Shown one piece after another: positions 37,805 to 47,088 of a stretch of DNA of 64,000 nucleotides. The stretch covers positions 47,730 to 111,729 of the forward strand of contig NZ_BCTJ01000015.1 in assembly GCF_001571225.1 (NCBI RefSeq). The letters run 5' to 3'. Numbering within the stretch: position 1 is the first letter of the stretch; the number at the start of each line of letters is the position of its first letter. Under the pieces are notes generated by a model that was not told the origin of the DNA, made no database searches, and saw nothing but the letters and a program-made list of their open reading frames with translations. The position numbers were made by a program, and so were the translations under genes. Source of the DNA: Hydrogenophaga palleronii NBRC 102513 (GTDB taxonomy: Bacteria; Pseudomonadota; Gammaproteobacteria; Burkholderiales; Burkholderiaceae_C).

Positions 37805-38794
37805 TCAGGCCCAGCTCAACACCAGTTTGCCCACATGCTGGTTGGACTCCATCAGCGTGTGCGCCTGCGCGGCCTGGCCGGCGGGGAACACCTGGTGGAT
37901 CACGGGCTGGATACGGCCACTGGCCAGCAGCGGCCAGACACGTTCGCGCAAGGATGCGGCGATCGCCGACTTGAAGGCCAGCGGCCGTGGCCGCAGCGTC
38001 GAGCCGGTGATGGTCAGGCGCTTGCGCAACACCAGGCCGGCGTTGATCTCGGCCTTGATGCCGCCCTGCACCGCGATGATCACCAGCCGGCCGTCTTCGG
38101 CCAGGCATTCGATTTCACGCGCCACGTAGGCGCCCGCCACCATGTCGAGGATGACGTCGACGCCCTGCCCGGCCGTGATCTCCTTCACCGCGGCCACGAA
38201 GTCCTGCGTCTTGTAGTTGATCGCGTGGTCGGCACCGAGCCGCAGGCAGGCGGCGCACTTCTCGTCGCTGCCGGCGGTGGCGATCACGCGCGCGCCGAGG
38301 GCCTTGGCCATCTGGATCGCGGTCACGCCGATGCCGCTGGTGCCGCCCTGGATCAGCAGGGTTTCACCGGCCTGCAGACGGCCGCGGTCAAACACGTTGC
38401 TCCAGACGGTGAAGAAGGTCTCGGGCAGCGAAGCCGCGGCGATGTCGTCCAGACCCTCGGGCACCGGCAGACACTGGCCCACCGGCGCCACGCACCAGGC
38501 GGCGTAACCACCACCGGCCACCAGGGCGCAGACGCGGTCACCCAGTTTGAAACCGGCGGCGGCCATGGCCGCCGTGTCGCCGGACTCGATGACGCCCGCC
38601 ACTTCCAGACCCGGGATGTCGGACGCGCCCGGTGGCACCGGGTAGTTGCCGGTGCGCTGCAACACGTCGGGGCGGTTCACGCCCGACGCGCTGACACGGA
38701 TCAGCACCTCGCCCGCACCCGCCACCGGCACCGGGCGTTCGCCCAGGCGCAGCACTTCGGGTGCGCCAAAGGCGCTGATTTCAACCGCTTGCAT
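37805..38794 (-). CDS. NAD(P)H-quinone oxidoreductase, PIG3-like MDR family
   Basis: The 329-residue medium-chain reductase starts at MQAVEISAFGAPEVLRLG; a GTG three codons earlier is an alternative. No zinc-binding Cys cluster is present, which indicates the quinone/enone reductase branch. The cofactor loop is GGTSGIGVTAIQMAKALGAR, and DVILDMVAGAYV follows the Rossmann strands. It probably reduces quinones or enals with NADPH. It lies 21 bases upstream of tpiA and 20 bases after pnp, so all three may be co-transcribed. Confidence 0.9.
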   Translation of the reverse strand: MQAVEISAFGAPEVLRLGERPVPVAGAGEVLIRVSASGVNRPDVLQRTGNYPVPPGASDIPGLEVAGVIESGDTAAMAAAGFKLGDRVCALVAGGGYAAWCVAPVGQCLPVPEGLDDIAAASLPETFFTVWSNVFDRGRLQAGETLLIQGGTSGIGVTAIQMAKALGARVIATAGSDEKCAACLRLGADHAINYKTQDFVAAVKEITAGQGVDVILDMVAGAYVAREIECLAEDGRLVIIAVQGGIKAEINAGLVLRKRLTITGSTLRPRPLAFKSAIAASLRERVWPLLASGRIQPVIHQVFPAGQAAQAHTLMESNQHVGKLVLSWA

Positions 38795-38814
38795 CACCGG
38801 CACGGCCCAGGGAC

Positions 38815-40947
38815 TCAGGCTTGCGGCTGTTGCGCAGGCTGCTGCTCGCCGCTGTTGCGGTCGGCCAGGGCCTTCATCGACAGCTTGACGCGGCCCTTTT
38901 CGTCGGTCTCGAGCACCTTCACGCGCACCACCTGGCCTTCGGTCAGGTAGTCGGTGACCTTCTCGACACGTTCGTGCGCGATCTGGCTGATGTGCAGCAG
39001 GCCGTCCTTGCCGGGCAGCAGGTTGATCAGGGCACCGAAGTCCAGGATCTTGGTGACCGGGCCTTCGTAGACCTTGCCCACTTCCACTTCGGCAGTGATC
39101 TGCTCGATGCGGCGCTTGGCTTCGTCGGCCTTGGCCGAGTCGGTCGAAGCGATGGTGATGGTGCCGTCTTCGTCGATGTTGATCTGCGTGCCGGTTTCTT
39201 CGGTCAGCGCGCGGATGACGGCGCCGCCCTTGCCGATCACGTCGCGGATCTTCTCTGGGTTGATCTTCATCGTGAACAGCTTGGGCGCGAAGTTCGACAC
39301 TTCGGTCTTGGCTTCGCCCATGGCTTCCTGCATCTTGCCCAGGATGTGCATGCGCGCTTCCTTGGCCTGGGCCAGTGCGACCTGCATGATTTCCTTGGTG
39401 ATGCCCTGGATCTTGATGTCCATCTGCAGCGCCGAGATGCCGTTGGTGGTGCCGGCGACCTTGAAGTCCATGTCGCCCAGGTGATCTTCATCGCCCAGGA
39501 TGTCGGTCAGCACGGCAAAACGGTTGCCGTCCTTGATCAGGCCCATGGCGATGCCGGCCACGTGGGCCTTCATCGGCACACCGGCGTCCATCAGCGCCAG
39601 GCAGCCGCCGCACACCGATGCCATCGACGAGGAGCCGTTGGACTCGGTGATTTCCGACACCACACGCATGGTGTAAGGGAAGTCTTCCTTGCTCGGCAGG
39701 GCGGCGATCAGCGCGCGCTTGGCCAGGCGGCCGTGGCCGATTTCGCGGCGCTTGGGCGTGCCGAAGCGGCCGGCTTCGCCAGTGGCGAAGGGAGGCATGT
39801 TGTAGTGCAGCATGAAGCGGTCTTCGAACTCGCCGGCCAGCGCGTCGATGCGCTGCGCGTCGCGATCGGTACCGAGCGTGGCCACCACCAGCGCCTGCGT
39901 TTCACCACGGGTGAACAGGGCCGAGCCGTGAGTGCGCGGCAGCACGCCGTTGCGGATTTCGATGGCGCGCACGGTGCGCGTGTCGCGACCGTCGATGCGC
40001 GGCTCGCCGGCCAGGATCTGGCCACGCACGATCTTGGCTTCGATTTCGAACAGCAGGGCTTCAACGGCCACGCTGTCGAACTCAACACCTTCGGCCTTCA
40101 GCGCGGCCATGACGTCGGCGTAAGCGGTGCGGCAGGCCTGGGTGCGGGCCTGCTTGTTGCGAATCTGGTAAGCGGCTTCGAGCTTGGCTTTGGCCAGGCC
40201 GTCGATCTTGGCGATCAGCGGCTCGTCCTTGGCGGGCGGCTGCCAGTCCCAGGCCGGCTTGCCGGCTTCGCGCACCAGGTCGTTGATGGCGGCGATGGCG
40301 ATGTTGCCCTGCTCATGGCCGAACACCACGGCACCCAGCATGATGTCTTCGGACAGCTGGTCGGCTTCGGATTCCACCATCAGCACAGCGGATTCAGTGC
40401 CGGCGACGACGAGGTCGAGCTGGCTGTCTTTCAGCTGGGTCTGGCCCGGGTTCAGCACGTAGGCGCCGTTGACGTAACCCACGCGGGCAGCGCCGATCGG
40501 GCCGTTGAACGGGATGCCGCTGACGGCCAGGGCGGCCGAGGTGGCGATCATCGCAGCGATGTCGGCCTGCACTTCAGGGTTCAGGCTGACGACGTGCACG
40601 ATGACCTGCACTTCGTTGTAGAAACCTTCGGGGAACAGCGGGCGGATCGGGCGGTCGATCAGGCGGCAGGTCAGCGTTTCGAGTTCGCTCGGGCGGCCTT
40701 CACGCTTGAAGAAGCTGCCGGGGATCTTGCCGGCGGCGTAGGACTTCTCGGTGTAGTCCACGGTCAGCGGGAAGAAGTCCTGGCCGGCCTTGGCTTCGGT
40801 CTTGGCGACCACGGTGGCGAGCACCACGGTGTCGTCGATGTTGACCAGCACGGCACCGGTGGCCTGGCGTGCGATCTCGCCGGTTTCCATCGTGACCTGG
40901 TGCGGCCCCCATTGGAAGGTCTTGGTGACTTTGTTGAACAAGCTCAT
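38815..40947 (-). CDS. pnp: polyribonucleotide nucleotidyltransferase
   Basis: The 710-residue exoribonuclease degrades RNA 3'-5' with phosphate. Two RNase PH-like domains flank an all-helical linker. In the second, [20 protein letters not shown] and the following [18 protein letters not shown] supply catalytic residues. The KH domain ([19 protein letters not shown]) and the S1 domain ([20 protein letters not shown]) end the chain. It lies downstream of rpsO, with a terminator and 258 bases between, as in many bacteria. Confidence 0.97.
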   Translation of the reverse strand: MSLFNKVTKTFQWGPHQVTMETGEIARQATGAVLVNIDDTVVLATVVAKTEAKAGQDFFPLTVDYTEKSYAAGKIPGSFFKREGRPSELETLTCRLIDRPIRPLFPEGFYNEVQVIVHVVSLNPEVQADIAAMIATSAALAVSGIPFNGPIGAARVGYVNGAYVLNPGQTQLKDSQLDLVVAGTESAVLMVESEADQLSEDIMLGAVVFGHEQGNIAIAAINDLVREAGKPAWDWQPPAKDEPLIAKIDGLAKAKLEAAYQIRNKQARTQACRTAYADVMAALKAEGVEFDSVAVEALLFEIEAKIVRGQILAGEPRIDGRDTRTVRAIEIRNGVLPRTHGSALFTRGETQALVVATLGTDRDAQRIDALAGEFEDRFMLHYNMPPFATGEAGRFGTPKRREIGHGRLAKRALIAALPSKEDFPYTMRVVSEITESNGSSSMASVCGGCLALMDAGVPMKAHVAGIAMGLIKDGNRFAVLTDILGDEDHLGDMDFKVAGTTNGISALQMDIKIQGITKEIMQVALAQAKEARMHILGKMQEAMGEAKTEVSNFAPKLFTMKINPEKIRDVIGKGGAVIRALTEETGTQINIDEDGTITIASTDSAKADEAKRRIEQITAEVEVGKVYEGPVTKILDFGALINLLPGKDGLLHISQIAHERVEKVTDYLTEGQVVRVKVLETDEKGRVKLSMKALADRNSGEQQPAQQPQA

Positions 40948-41205
40948 GTTGTCTCTCCGTTAAGCGCCCCCGCCAGTGGCAGGGGCCGAGCATGCAGGCT
41001 GGCTGCACAAAACCCGGAGACTCAACCCAGAACACGATGCCATTCCAGACCGGCAGTGCGCGCGACGCATGGCGCACAACCTGTTTGGAATGACACAGCT
41101 TCGCTCTGTAATCGGGGCTCCGGAATCAAAAAGTGCCGTCGACAAGCAAAAAACGCCCGAGCCAGCGAACCAACTCAGGCGTTTCGTGCGTCACGGCGTG
41201 TCCAA
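40948..41205. other. pnp leader and rpsO-pnp intergenic region
   Basis: There is no gene here. The distal part holds the rpsO terminator. Between it and the pnp ATG about 200 bases remain, long enough for a pnp promoter and the structured leader that autoregulates pnp in enterobacteria, but no close promoter match is evident. Confidence 0.45.
41147..41185 (-). terminator. intrinsic terminator after rpsO
   Basis: On the minus strand the 10-base arms 41174-41183 and 41152-41161 pair (one G-T) around a 12-base loop and are followed by a run of T (41147-41151). It lies about 20 bases after the rpsO stop. Confidence 0.85.
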
Positions 41206-41472
41206 TTACTTGCGCAGGCCCAGTTTCTTGATCAGGGCGAGGTAACGCTCTGCGTCCTTGGACTTGAGGTAGTCGAGCAGCTTGCGGCGACGGCTCACCA
41301 TGCGCAGCAGACCGCGGCGGCCGTGGTGGTCCTTGGCGTGGGTCTTGAAGTGAGGGGTGAGTTCGTTGATGCGGGCGGTCAGCAGTGCGACTTGCACTTC
41401 AGGGCTGCCGGTGTCGTTGGCGGCGCGGGCGTTGGCCGCGACCACTTCGGCTTTGATGGATTGAGCGATCAT
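41206..41472 (-). CDS. rpsO: 30S ribosomal protein S15
   Basis: The 88-residue protein binds 16S rRNA near the central domain. Conserved parts are [40 protein letters not shown] and [20 protein letters not shown]. Length is exactly that of the family. A TATAAT hexamer on the minus strand (41601-41606) lies about 130 bases upstream and may be its -10 element. Confidence 0.98.
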   Translation of the reverse strand: MIAQSIKAEVVAANARAANDTGSPEVQVALLTARINELTPHFKTHAKDHHGRRGLLRMVSRRRKLLDYLKSKDAERYLALIKKLGLRK

Positions 41473-41620
41473 GTTGATTTCCTGAGGCCAGTTGCCTGGC
41501 GTGACATGCGTCCCGTCGCAGCGCGCAAGGGCGGGACCGGGTCCAGCGCCTGCCGCCGCAATGGGCGTGAATTTGCCGTCCGTGAAGACAGCAACCGCGG
41601 ATTATAGACCAGGCGGCGGC

Positions 41621-42823
41621 TCAGGCCGCGCGTGCTTCCCCGGCGGCCAGCCAGCCCCGCAGGCGGTTCACGCCCTGCACCAGCCGGTCGGTGTCGCGGC
41701 TGGCGAAACACCAGCGCAGCCAGCCGGCGGCCTCGGGGCCGAAGGCGCTGCCCGGCGCCAGGCCGAGGCCGACCTCACGCACCAGGCGCTTGGCCACGTC
41801 CAGGCAGTCGTCCTGGCCGGCCAGGCGGAAGAAGGCGTACATGCCACCCTGCGGCTCGGCCAGCGTGACGCCCGGCAGTTCGCGCAGCAGCGGCACCAGG
41901 GTGTCGCGGCAGCGGCGCAGGTGCTCCACCAGGGCCGGGGTCACCTCGGCACCGCGCTGCAGCGCCACCGTGGCGGCGCGCTGCACGAACACCGGCGCGC
42001 AGGAGGTGTTGTATTCGATCAGCTTGCCCACCGGGTTGGTCAGCGCCGGCGGCAGCACGAGCCAGCCCAGGCGCCAGCCTGTCATGAGAAAACTCTTGGA
42101 GAAGCTGTGGGCGACGATGACGCGGTCGTCCGCATCGGCCACGTCCAGAAAACTGGGGGCCGCTCCGTTGGGCGTGTCGCCCGCGAAATACAGGCGCTCG
42201 TAGACCTCGTCGGCCAGGATCCAGGTGCCAGTGCGCCGGCAATGGGCCAGGATGGCGGCCTGTTCGGCGCGGCTCAGGGTCCAGCCGGTGGGGTTGTTCG
42301 GCGCGTTGACGACCAGCAGGCGCGTGGCCGGCGTGATGGCGGCCAGCAAGGCGTCCAGGTCCAGCACCCAGGCGCCGGCACGTGGGCCATCGGCCTGCAC
42401 GCGCAAGGGCATGCAGGTGACGCGCGCGCCCATGATGCGCGGCTGCGCCACCAGGTTGGGCCAGGCCGGCGTGACCACCACCACCTCGTCACCCGCTTCC
42501 AGCAGCACCTGTGACGCCAGCATCAGGCCGTTCACGCCGCCGGAGGTGACGGCCAGCCGGTCCTGCCAGTGCGCCGTGCCGCGGCCCGGGTGCAGGCCGT
42601 CGGTGTAGGCGGCCAGGGCCTCGCGCAGCTCCGGCAGACCGAGATTGTGGGCGTAGAAGGTTTCGCCGGCGTGCAGCGAGGCCACGGCCGCGTCGCGGAT
42701 GAAGGCCGGCGTGACCTCGTCGCTCTCGCCGAACCAGAACTTGAGCACGTCGGCCCGTCCCAGGCCTTCGTTCGCCACCTCGCGGATGCGCGAGGCTTCC
42801 AGTTGCTCCACCACAGGTCTCAT
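41621..42823 (-). CDS. PLP-dependent aminotransferase class I/II
   Basis: The 400-residue fold-type I enzyme starts at MRPVVEQLEASRIREVANEG; a GTG two codons earlier is possible. Features: the substrate/PLP region VTSGGVNGLMLASQVLLEAG, VNAPNNPTGWTLSRAE, then DEVYERLYF, and the Schiff-base lysine in AHSFSKSFLMTGWRLGW. C-terminal Arg is in WLRWCFAS. It resembles aspartate/aromatic aminotransferase relatives; amino donor and acceptor are not evident. It lies 16-22 bases downstream of an ABC binding-protein gene, which suggests a link to amino-acid uptake. Confidence 0.88.
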   Translation of the reverse strand: MRPVVEQLEASRIREVANEGLGRADVLKFWFGESDEVTPAFIRDAAVASLHAGETFYAHNLGLPELREALAAYTDGLHPGRGTAHWQDRLAVTSGGVNGLMLASQVLLEAGDEVVVVTPAWPNLVAQPRIMGARVTCMPLRVQADGPRAGAWVLDLDALLAAITPATRLLVVNAPNNPTGWTLSRAEQAAILAHCRRTGTWILADEVYERLYFAGDTPNGAAPSFLDVADADDRVIVAHSFSKSFLMTGWRLGWLVLPPALTNPVGKLIEYNTSCAPVFVQRAATVALQRGAEVTPALVEHLRRCRDTLVPLLRELPGVTLAEPQGGMYAFFRLAGQDDCLDVAKRLVREVGLGLAPGSAFGPEAAGWLRWCFASRDTDRLVQGVNRLRGWLAAGEARAA

Positions 42824-42845
42824 CGGCACTCGCTTGTCGGGTTGG

Positions 42846-44156
42846 TCAGGGTCGCTGCATGTTACAGCTGTGGCGCTGTTCGGCCTGCTGTGCAGACAGG
42901 TTGCGGATCACCCGGAAGCCGTAGCCCGAGCCCTCGACGTCGAACTGCACGCCGGGCGCGCCCTGGCGGTCCATCACCGCCACCGCCAGCGACTGCTGAA
43001 ACTGGTGGTCGGCGGCGCGCATGCGGGCGCGTTGCCCGGCCAGGGTGACGTCGGCTTTTTCCAGTTGCGCGGCGATGCTGGCGGCGTTGATGGGGCCGGC
43101 CGCACCGGCGCGCTCGATCGCCTGCGCCAGCGATTCGATCATCAGCTGCATGCGCATGTGCACGTAGTCGTCGGCGGGCTTGGGAAAACGTTCGCGGAAC
43201 GAGCGGTAGAAGGCCTCGGACTCGGCCGTGGGCACGTTGGGGAACCAGTCGGCCACCGCGATCACCTTGCCGATGCCGGCGTCGCCCATGGCGGCGGGTG
43301 CACCCAGGGCGTTGCCATAGAAGGTGTAGAAGCTGCCCTCGTAGCCGGCTTCGCGCGCGGCCTTGACCAGCAGCGTGAGGTCGTTGCCCCAGTTGCCGGT
43401 GAGCACGGCCTGGGCGCCGCTGGCCTTGATCTTGGCGGCGTAGGGCAGGAACTCCTTCACGCGCCCGACCGGGTGCAGCTCTTCGCCCACGATGCTGATG
43501 TCGGGCCGCTGCTCGGCCAGCTGGCTGCGCGCCTCGCGCAACACGGCCTGGCCAAAGCTGTAGTCCTGGCCGATCAGGTACACCTTCTTGAGCTGCTTGT
43601 CTTCGCGCAGCACGTTCATCAGCGCGCCCATGCGCATGTCGGCATGCGGGTCGAAACGGAAGTGCCAGAAGCTGCACTTCTCGTTGGTGAGCACCGGGTC
43701 ACCGGCCGAGTAGTTGAGAAACAGCACCTGGCGCGCGGTGTCGCGCTCGTTGTGTTTGTTGATGGCTTCCAGCAGTGCGCTGGCCGCGGCCGAGGAGTTG
43801 CCCTGGGTCACGATGGTGATGCCGCGGTCCAGCGCCGAGCGCAGGGCCGACAGCGATTCTTCGGTCTGGCCCTTGCTGTCGAAACGCTCGATCACCAGCG
43901 GCCGGTTGCCACCCGGCAGCTTCACGCCGCCGCGCGCATTGACGCGTTCCGTGGCCCAGACCAGGTTGCGGAACACCGCCTCGCCGGTGTTGGCGAAGGG
44001 GCCGGACAGGCCTTCGATCATGCCGATGCGGATCGGCGCGCCCGTGGGCGGTGTGGCGGCCATGGCCGGCAACAGTACGCCGCCCAGGGCACCGGCGAGC
44101 GTGACCACGAGCGCACGGCGGCGCACGGACGAAAGGGTTTGAAGCAGGTGGTTCAT
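42846..44156 (-). CDS. ABC transporter substrate-binding protein, Leu/Ile/Val-binding type
   Basis: The 436-residue periplasmic protein starts with an Arg-containing signal peptide (residues 1-33, cut likely after PAMA). The mature start PIRIGMIEGLSGPFANTGEA is typical of type I branched-chain amino acid or urea/amide binding proteins. Later stretches such as KKVYLIGQDYSFGQAVLREA and QAVLTGNWGNDLTLLVKAAR fit the two-lobe fold. No permease or ATPase genes adjoin, so it is an orphan receptor, perhaps sharing membrane components encoded elsewhere. Confidence 0.88.
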   Translation of the reverse strand: MNHLLQTLSSVRRRALVVTLAGALGGVLLPAMAATPPTGAPIRIGMIEGLSGPFANTGEAVFRNLVWATERVNARGGVKLPGGNRPLVIERFDSKGQTEESLSALRSALDRGITIVTQGNSSAAASALLEAINKHNERDTARQVLFLNYSAGDPVLTNEKCSFWHFRFDPHADMRMGALMNVLREDKQLKKVYLIGQDYSFGQAVLREARSQLAEQRPDISIVGEELHPVGRVKEFLPYAAKIKASGAQAVLTGNWGNDLTLLVKAAREAGYEGSFYTFYGNALGAPAAMGDAGIGKVIAVADWFPNVPTAESEAFYRSFRERFPKPADDYVHMRMQLMIESLAQAIERAGAAGPINAASIAAQLEKADVTLAGQRARMRAADHQFQQSLAVAVMDRQGAPGVQFDVEGSGYGFRVIRNLSAQQAEQRHSCNMQRP

Positions 44157-44288
44157 ACGGGAAAGGGCTCGTGAGAGCGAAAGCGCACAGGAAGAGTGGG
44201 CAGGGACGACAGTCTGCGCAAAGGTGTCGCCCGGGTGACAGGCGCGCAGTCTACTGGACGGGGTTGCCGTGCATCCCCGCCGCGGCCA

Positions 44289-45389
44289 TCAGGCCGGCAA
44301 CACGGCCGGCCCGAGTTCGGACAGCGGCCAGCGTGGCTTCACGTCGAAGCGGTAGGCGCCGTCGAAGGCATCACCATCGGCCAGGCCGGCCTGCACCCGC
44401 ATGCCGCCGGCCAGCGCGATCATGGCGCCGTTGTCGGTGCACAGGTGCAGTTCGGGGTAGTGCACGCGCACACCGGCCTTGGCGCAGGCGGCACCCAGCT
44501 GCTCGCGCAGCAGGGCGTTGGCACCGACACCGCCGGCCACCACCAGACGGCGCAAACCGGTCTGGCGGATCGCCATGAAGGATTTTTTCACCAGCACCTC
44601 GACGATGGCGGCCTGCACGCTGGCCGCCACGTCGGCCTTCTGCTGCGCGCTCAGCGGGTCGGCCAGGTGCAGGGTGGCCGGGCCATCCAGGCTGGCATGG
44701 GCCAGGCGTTTCACCTGGGTCAGCACCGCCGTCTTCAGGCCGGCAAAGGAAAAGTCGAGGTCGCCGCTGTGCAGCAGCGGGCGCGGGAACTTGTAGGCCT
44801 GGGCATCGCCCTGCACAGCCAGGCGCGAGAGCGCCGGGCCACCCGGGTACGGCAGGCCGAGCAGCTTGGCCGACTTGTCGAAGGCTTCGCCGGCGGCGTC
44901 GTCGATGGTTTCGCCCAGCAGCTCGTAGCGGCCCACGCCGTCCACGCGCATCAGCTGGCTGTGGCCGCCCGAGACCAGCAGCGCGACAAAAGGAAACTCG
45001 GGTGGGTCGGCACTCAGGAAGGGCGACAGCAGGTGGCCCTCCAGGTGGTGCACGCCGATCACCGGCTTGTCGAGCGCAAACCCCAGGGCACAGGCCACGC
45101 CCGAGCCGACCAGCAGCGCGCCGGCCAGGCCGGGGCCGCGCGTGTAGGCCACCGCGTCCACCGCCGACAGCGGCAGGCCGGCCTGCGCCAGCACGGCGTC
45201 GGTGAGTGGCAGGACGCGGCGGATGTGGTCGCGGCTGGCGAGCTCGGGCACCACGCCACCATAGGCCTGGTGCATTTCAATCTGGCTGTGCAGGGCATGG
45301 CCCAGCAGCCGGGGTGTGGCGCTGCCGCTGGCATCCACCAGGGCCACGCCGGTTTCGTCGCAGGACGATTCGATTCCCAAAATCCGCAT
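44289..45389 (-). CDS. tsaD: tRNA N6-adenosine threonylcarbamoyltransferase
   Basis: The 366-residue enzyme completes t6A37 formation in ANN-reading tRNAs, together with TsaB, TsaE and TsaC. It starts [19 protein letters not shown]. The metal motif HHLEGH is in [15 protein letters not shown]. The nucleotide loop follows as [18 protein letters not shown], then [15 protein letters not shown], and finally [12 protein letters not shown]. It is divergent from nasR with a 67-base gap, which must contain both promoters. Confidence 0.97.
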   Translation of the reverse strand: MRILGIESSCDETGVALVDASGSATPRLLGHALHSQIEMHQAYGGVVPELASRDHIRRVLPLTDAVLAQAGLPLSAVDAVAYTRGPGLAGALLVGSGVACALGFALDKPVIGVHHLEGHLLSPFLSADPPEFPFVALLVSGGHSQLMRVDGVGRYELLGETIDDAAGEAFDKSAKLLGLPYPGGPALSRLAVQGDAQAYKFPRPLLHSGDLDFSFAGLKTAVLTQVKRLAHASLDGPATLHLADPLSAQQKADVAASVQAAIVEVLVKKSFMAIRQTGLRRLVVAGGVGANALLREQLGAACAKAGVRVHYPELHLCTDNGAMIALAGGMRVQAGLADGDAFDGAYRFDVKPRWPLSELGPAVLPA

Positions 45390-45456
45390 GCCGGAAGTGT
45401 ACGGGCGGCACGCTTGTTGCTCGTCCCGTGGGTTCATCCACCCCACGCCCTGCTCC

Positions 45457-46737
45457 ATGACCACCGGCCTGCATTTCCTGGTCGCCGCCAAACGCTGCGA
45501 AATCGCCGAGCTGCAGCAGCTCTCGCTCACCAGCGCCCTGGTCAACGTGACCGCACGGCTGATCCACGGCCTGCAGCGCGAGCGCGGCCTGTCCAACCTG
45601 CACATCGGCTCGCGGGGGAGCCAGTTCAGCGCGCAGCGCGAGCAGCAGATCGAACAGTGCGTGGCCATCGAGGCCGAGCTGCGCGCCTGCTTTGACAGCC
45701 TGGACACCGACGCCACCGGCATCGGCCATGGCGCACGCCTGTTCAGCCGCATCGCCTACGTGCTGCACGGGCTGGACGCCCTGCCCGGCCTGCGCGAGCG
45801 CGTCGGCACGCTGCAATGGAGTGCGCGCCAATCCACCGACGCCTACGTGCGCCTGATCGCCGGCCTGCTGGCGCTGGTGTTCGAAGCCGCCGACAGCGCC
45901 AGCAACCCCGAGATTTCGCGCCTGCTGGTGGCGCTGTTCAACTTCATGCAGGGCAAGGAGTTCGCCGGCCAGGAGCGCGCCACCGGCGCGGTCCTGTTCG
46001 CCAGCGGCCTGGCCGACGCGGGCGAGCAGCAGCGCCTGCTGCACCTGATCGAATCGCAGGAGCGTTGCCTGCAGGTCTTCGTCGAGTTCGCGCGCCCCGA
46101 GGCCGAAGCGCTCTGGGTGGCCAGCCAGGCCAGTGCCACGCTGGCCGAGCTGGAACGCCTGCGCCGCGTGCTCTGCACCGCGGCACCCCAGGCGCCGCTG
46201 AGGGTGCAGCTCTGCCAGCCCTGGTTCGACTGCTGCAGCCAGCGCATGGACGGCATGAAGCTGGTGGAAGACCGCCTCGCGCTCGACCTGCTGCGCGCCT
46301 GCAGGGACAAGATCGCCATCGCGCAAGCCGAGCTCGACGCCTACCAGTCGCTCAGCGCCAGCGCCACGCGCGAGGCCGATGACATGTCTTTCTTCCAGGA
46401 CACGCCGGCCAGCAGCGCGGTGGTGGAACCCAACGGTTATGGCACCGCCACCCAGCCCTTTGGCCTGCAGCTGGAGCGCTCCATCCTTGAACTGGTGCAG
46501 GAACAGGCGCGCCGCCTGCAGACGATGGGCGAAGAGCTGGACACGGTGCGCGCCAGCCTGAACGAGCGCAAGCTGATCGAACGCGCCAAGGGCCTGCTGA
46601 TGGCGCACCGCCAGCTCAGCGAAGAAGAAGCGCACAAGACCATGCGCCAGATGGCCATGAACCAGAACCGCCGGTTGATCGAAGTGGCCGAGGCGGTGCT
46701 GGCCATGGCCGACGTGTTGCCGGCCCGCCCGCGCTGA
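45457..46737 (+). CDS. nasR: NasR-type nitrate-responsive transcription antiterminator (NIT + ANTAR)
   Basis: The 426-residue regulator starts at [20 protein letters not shown]. Residues about 30-270 form the NIT (nitrate/nitrite-sensing) helical domain with [20 protein letters not shown] near its start. Residues about 355-425 form the RNA-binding ANTAR domain: [20 protein letters not shown] followed by [20 protein letters not shown]. This domain pair defines Klebsiella NasR, which binds nitrate or nitrite and then a leader hairpin, preventing termination before the nitrate-assimilation genes. The leader with such a hairpin lies directly downstream (46939-47088). A GAF- or REC-containing ANTAR protein is excluded by the visible helical N-terminus. 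Confidence 0.92.
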   Translation: MTTGLHFLVAAKRCEIAELQQLSLTSALVNVTARLIHGLQRERGLSNLHIGSRGSQFSAQREQQIEQCVAIEAELRACFDSLDTDATGIGHGARLFSRIAYVLHGLDALPGLRERVGTLQWSARQSTDAYVRLIAGLLALVFEAADSASNPEISRLLVALFNFMQGKEFAGQERATGAVLFASGLADAGEQQRLLHLIESQERCLQVFVEFARPEAEALWVASQASATLAELERLRRVLCTAAPQAPLRVQLCQPWFDCCSQRMDGMKLVEDRLALDLLRACRDKIAIAQAELDAYQSLSASATREADDMSFFQDTPASSAVVEPNGYGTATQPFGLQLERSILELVQEQARRLQTMGEELDTVRASLNERKLIERAKGLLMAHRQLSEEEAHKTMRQMAMNQNRRLIEVAEAVLAMADVLPARPR

Positions 46738-46912
46738 AAGCCCTTAGCGATGCCTGCGGTGCTGCGGTGCACAAATAACGTGCCTCCGCCCGCCGCCGCA
46801 CCAGTTTGAAGCCCTGACGCCACCGCTTCAGCGCCCAACGGGTCGGCCCGGCCGCGGCGCTTGCCCTCTGAAATCCAACTTCTGACACCCAGGCGCGGCA
46901 CAAGCCTGAAGC

Positions 46913-46927
46913 TGGCACGGTAGCTGC
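46913..46927 (+). promoter_or_regulatory. sigma-54 (-24/-12) promoter of the nitrate operon
   Basis: TGGCACGGTAGCTGC (46913-46927) matches the RpoN consensus TGGCACG-N4-TTGC in the full -24 block. The invariant GG (46914-46915) and GC (46926-46927) are exactly ten bases apart. Transcription would start near 46939. Such promoters need an NtrC-type activator, so the operon is expected to respond to nitrogen limitation. Confidence 0.85.
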
Positions 46928-46942
46928 TTTGAAGCAGGCAAG

Positions 46943-46973
46943 GGAAACCGGGCCAATGGCGGTCCGGCTTTCC
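46943..46973 (+). promoter_or_regulatory. ANTAR-type antiterminator hairpin in the nrtA leader
   Basis: Bases 46943-46954 pair with 46961-46973 (12 pairs including one G-U, with a single bulged C at 46968). The loop is the hexanucleotide AATGGC (46955-46960), having A at position 1 and G at position 4, the two loop bases conserved in ANTAR targets. It begins about four bases after the predicted transcription start and precedes the terminator by 21 bases, as in the Klebsiella nasF leader (hairpin 1:2). Confidence 0.8.
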
Positions 46974-46994
46974 ATCGTCTTCCCAGACACACGG

Positions 46995-47055
46995 ACAACG
47001 GCGTCCATCTCCAGTTTGCGTTTTGCAGCTCGGAGATGGGCGCCGTTGTGCTTTT
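46995..47055 (+). terminator. leader attenuator terminator before nrtA
   Basis: Arms 46995-47012 and 47032-47049 form an 18-bp stem with one G-T pair. The stem is followed by GCTTTT and, 14 bases on, by a seven-T run (47064-47070). Located between the sigma-54 promoter and nrtA, it should stop transcription unless NasR acts. The left arm can also pair more weakly with 47056-47065 next to the T-run. Confidence 0.82.
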
Positions 47056-47088
47056 GGGCACCGTTTTTTTATCAGCAAGGAGTTGGAC

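Larger units (their letters stand above)
46738..47088 (+). promoter_or_regulatory. 351-base nasR-nrtA regulatory interval
   Basis: No gene is present. The first 175 bases hold GC-rich sequence without an obvious terminator. The rest contains a sigma-54 promoter, an ANTAR-type hairpin, an intrinsic terminator, and AAGGAG (47077-47082) seven bases before the nrtA ATG. Enhancer sites for NtrC would be expected in 46740-46900, but no clear pair was found. Confidence 0.75.

Noticed and set aside
46924..46937. CTGC-TTTGAA-GCAG hairpin as a first ANTAR hexaloop
   Set aside because: It overlaps the sigma-54 -12 element and lies before the predicted transcription start, and its loop has T rather than A at position 1.
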